Of a stretch of DNA of 5,655 nt, positions 4,071 to 5,655 are shown piece by piece. Source of the DNA: Oscillospiraceae bacterium (GTDB lineage: Bacteria > Bacillota_A > Clostridia > Oscillospirales > Oscillospiraceae); NCBI GenBank assembly GCA_017550765.1, contig JAFZOC010000265.1, positions 1-5,655 of the forward strand, in the 5' to 3' direction. Made by a program: the position numbers and the translations under genes. The stretch's first letter is position 1. Each line of letters begins with the position of its first letter. The notes beneath the pieces are model-generated. The model made no database searches. It saw only the letters and a list, made by a program, of their open reading frames with translations, and was not told the DNA's origin.

Positions 4071-5655
4071 ACGGCGTTTCTGAACTGCAGCGCCGCCGCG
4101 CTGTGAATCAGATCTGGAACGCTGCAGAAGACTATAGTCTCGCGCCGGATGTGAAGGCTTATGACAGCGAAGGCAATGCCGATATCTATTGGAACAGCAT
4201 CCTCGGCGCCGCCCGAAGGATCTATGACTATCCCAAGCTCGCCGCGGTCTTCCGCTCGATACAGCAGTATGAAGATGCCGACACCTATGAAGGGCTGCTT
4301 TGGCTAGGCCTGGAGAACGCCATCTTCCAGCGCGAGTCTGCGGACCGCCCTGTCCTTGCGCGTCTGAGGCGCGATCATGCCGAACGCTTTTTGCAAGAGT
4401 ATGGCGCTCTCGTGCATGACGACTATCATCTCTATGACTATCTGGCGCTGTCCCACTTTCGCCGCGCCCTGGGACAGGACCCCGTCATGGGCAGTTATGA
4501 CCGAAAGCTGCTGGACGAGCTCGAATTCACTGCGGATCTTGACACCGACGCGATCGTAGAGCGTGCGGAAGACCTTTTCCGGCGATGGTTCCAGATCAGC
4601 TTGGAGGAAAAGAAGAGGTCTCGAAAGCCCCTGTTTCCGAAATTGCGAAAAAAGAAAGGAGACCAGCGCTTTCATAAATTCTGGATCGGATATCTGGACA
4701 GACCTGCCCATGCATATACGGACGACAGTGGCGTACGCTTTGATGAACAGCCGCGTACCAGTATGAGCGAGGCGGAACTGCGTACATTCATGGAATATAA
4801 GTATGGTGCGCCGATCTATTCGGAAAAGGAGAGCAGGGAACTGGAGCAGAGGCTCTGCACCGGCGACCATGCGAATTGCCATCTCCTCTTTACCAAAGGG
4901 GACGCGATGCCCGGTAAGATCCAGAATGGATTCGAAGCGCTCCACAGAGAGCAGGAGCGCAAGCAGATCGAACGCAATCGCTCGAGCTACCGGCAGCATC
5001 TGTCGCAGCACCGTACCGCGATCGAACGTCTCGCGAATAGGATCCAGAACTCTGTGCTCCTATACCTGCAGCCGTCTACGATCCGCTCAGATACCGGAGC
5101 GATCGAGGGCGGGCGCGTCTGGAGAGCTATGTGTCTGGACGATCCAAAGGTCTTTCAGCGTACAGAACAGGGCGATATGGGCGATCTGAGAGTAGATATC
5201 CTGCTGGATGCGTCCACGTCACAGAGCGGGCGGCAGGAAGCTGTCTCCGCGCAGGGGTATATGATCGCCCAAGCGCTGACACGCTGCCGGATCCCCTGCC
5301 GCGTCATGTCGTTCTGCTCCATGACGGGCTTTACGATCCTTCGCATCTTTCGGGACCATGATGCACCGCAGGACAACGAAAAGATCTTTGAATACGTCTC
5401 CAACGGATGCAATCGCGACGGGCTGGCGATCCGAGCGGCCCATGAACTGATGCGCAGCAGCCCCTGTGAACACAAGATCCTGATCGTCCTGTCCGACGTC
5501 AAACCGCATGACAGCATGCGCATCGCCAGCGATGAAGGGAGCGACATCAGCGGCTACCGACCTTATGAGAACGACGCCGCCGTGCGCGATTCCGCCCGGG
5601 AGGTGCGCAGCGCAAGAGCGGACGGGATCGCGGTCATCTGCATCTTCACCGGGGA
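4067..5655 (+). CDS. VWA-domain protein of NorD/CoxE type, C-terminus beyond the window
   Basis: Frame 4067 stays open to the window end: 529 residues visible, no stop. The N-terminal 330 residues are mostly helical and charged, with a very basic stretch at about 182-197 (EKKRSRKPLFPKLRKKK region). A VWA domain starts near 373: LRVDILLDASTS holds the MIDAS D-x-S-x-S (D381, S383, S385); GCNRDGLAIR (447-456) gives a later metal-site region; ILIVLSDVKPHDS (471-483) is the usual 'LSDG.P.D' strand end. This order and the NRDG motif match NorD/CobT-like VWA proteins that work with MoxR-class ATPases. The ATG overlaps the ATPase stop (ATGA, 4067-4070) and no ribosome site is seen before it, so translation probably depends on the upstream gene. 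Databases often call such proteins nitric oxide reductase activators, but no norB or norC is seen. The domain ends near or just beyond the edge. Confidence 0.92.
   Translation, partial: MNGVSELQRRRAVNQIWNAAEDYSLAPDVKAYDSEGNADIYWNSILGAARRIYDYPKLAAVFRSIQQYEDADTYEGLLWLGLENAIFQRESADRPVLARLRRDHAERFLQEYGALVHDDYHLYDYLALSHFRRALGQDPVMGSYDRKLLDELEFTADLDTDAIVERAEDLFRRWFQISLEEKKRSRKPLFPKLRKKKGDQRFHKFWIGYLDRPAHAYTDDSGVRFDEQPRTSMSEAELRTFMEYKYGAPIYSEKESRELEQRLCTGDHANCHLLFTKGDAMPGKIQNGFEALHREQERKQIERNRSSYRQHLSQHRTAIERLANRIQNSVLLYLQPSTIRSDTGAIEGGRVWRAMCLDDPKVFQRTEQGDMGDLRVDILLDASTSQSGRQEAVSAQGYMIAQALTRCRIPCRVMSFCSMTGFTILRIFRDHDAPQDNEKIFEYVSNGCNRDGLAIRAAHELMRSSPCEHKILIVLSDVKPHDSMRIASDEGSDISGYRPYENDAAVRDSAREVRSARADGIAVICIFTG

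Noticed and set aside
4304..5011. A 235-codon open frame on the minus strand inside the VWA gene
   Set aside because: Shadow of the VWA coding frame, which has clear domain evidence; no start signals or domain on this strand.

Overview
The window reads as chromosomal DNA of a fairly GC-rich member of the Clostridia (Firmicutes). I base this on near-perfect AAGGAGG-type ribosome binding sites, sigma-70/sigma-A-like promoter boxes, and protein families I associate with anaerobic gut Clostridia (a D-x-E variant metallophosphoesterase, a cytosolic BMP-like protein, a CGCGP/SSWG papain-like peptidase, and a MoxR-type ATPase with a VWA partner). Genus cannot be told from the sequence. There are no rRNA or tRNA genes, insertion sequences, CRISPR arrays or phage genes.

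Layout: two divergent gene groups flank a control region at about 2869-3152. Leftward (minus strand) are a papain/C39-like cysteine peptidase (2227-2868), a 644-residue protein joining a ParB/sulfiredoxin-like motif to a BMP (PnrA/Med-type) ligand-binding domain (220-2154), and, 5 bases further on, the N-terminal 71 residues of a calcineurin-like metallophosphoesterase cut by the window's left edge (1-214). Rightward (plus strand) are a MoxR-class AAA+ ATPase (3153-4070) and, overlapping it by ATGA, a VWA protein of the NorD/CoxE kind (4067 to beyond the right edge).

The control region has two good back-to-back promoters whose -35 boxes are 24 bases apart: TAGACA-17-TATACT leftward and TTGAGA-17-TATAAT with an extended -10 TG rightward. 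An imperfect tandem direct repeat (TCCTGTCT ... CCGTTG, twice) lies across both -35 boxes and is a candidate operator. The leftward transcript has a leader of only about 20 bases. The rightward one has about 170, with small hairpins and a possible 44-codon ORF. A further promoter lies in front of the BMP-like gene.

How the genes may work together (inference): AAA+/VWA pairs of the MoxR class usually act as ATP-driven activators or metal/cofactor-insertion machines for a separate target enzyme. No target such as a nitric oxide reductase is visible here, so a label of 'nitric oxide reductase activation' would be homology only. The leftward group is entirely cytosolic by sequence (no signal peptides, lipobox or membrane segments). 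The BMP-like protein is therefore more likely an intracellular sensor or scaffold than a transporter component. Whether the two groups form one system is open; the shared control region is the only link seen here.
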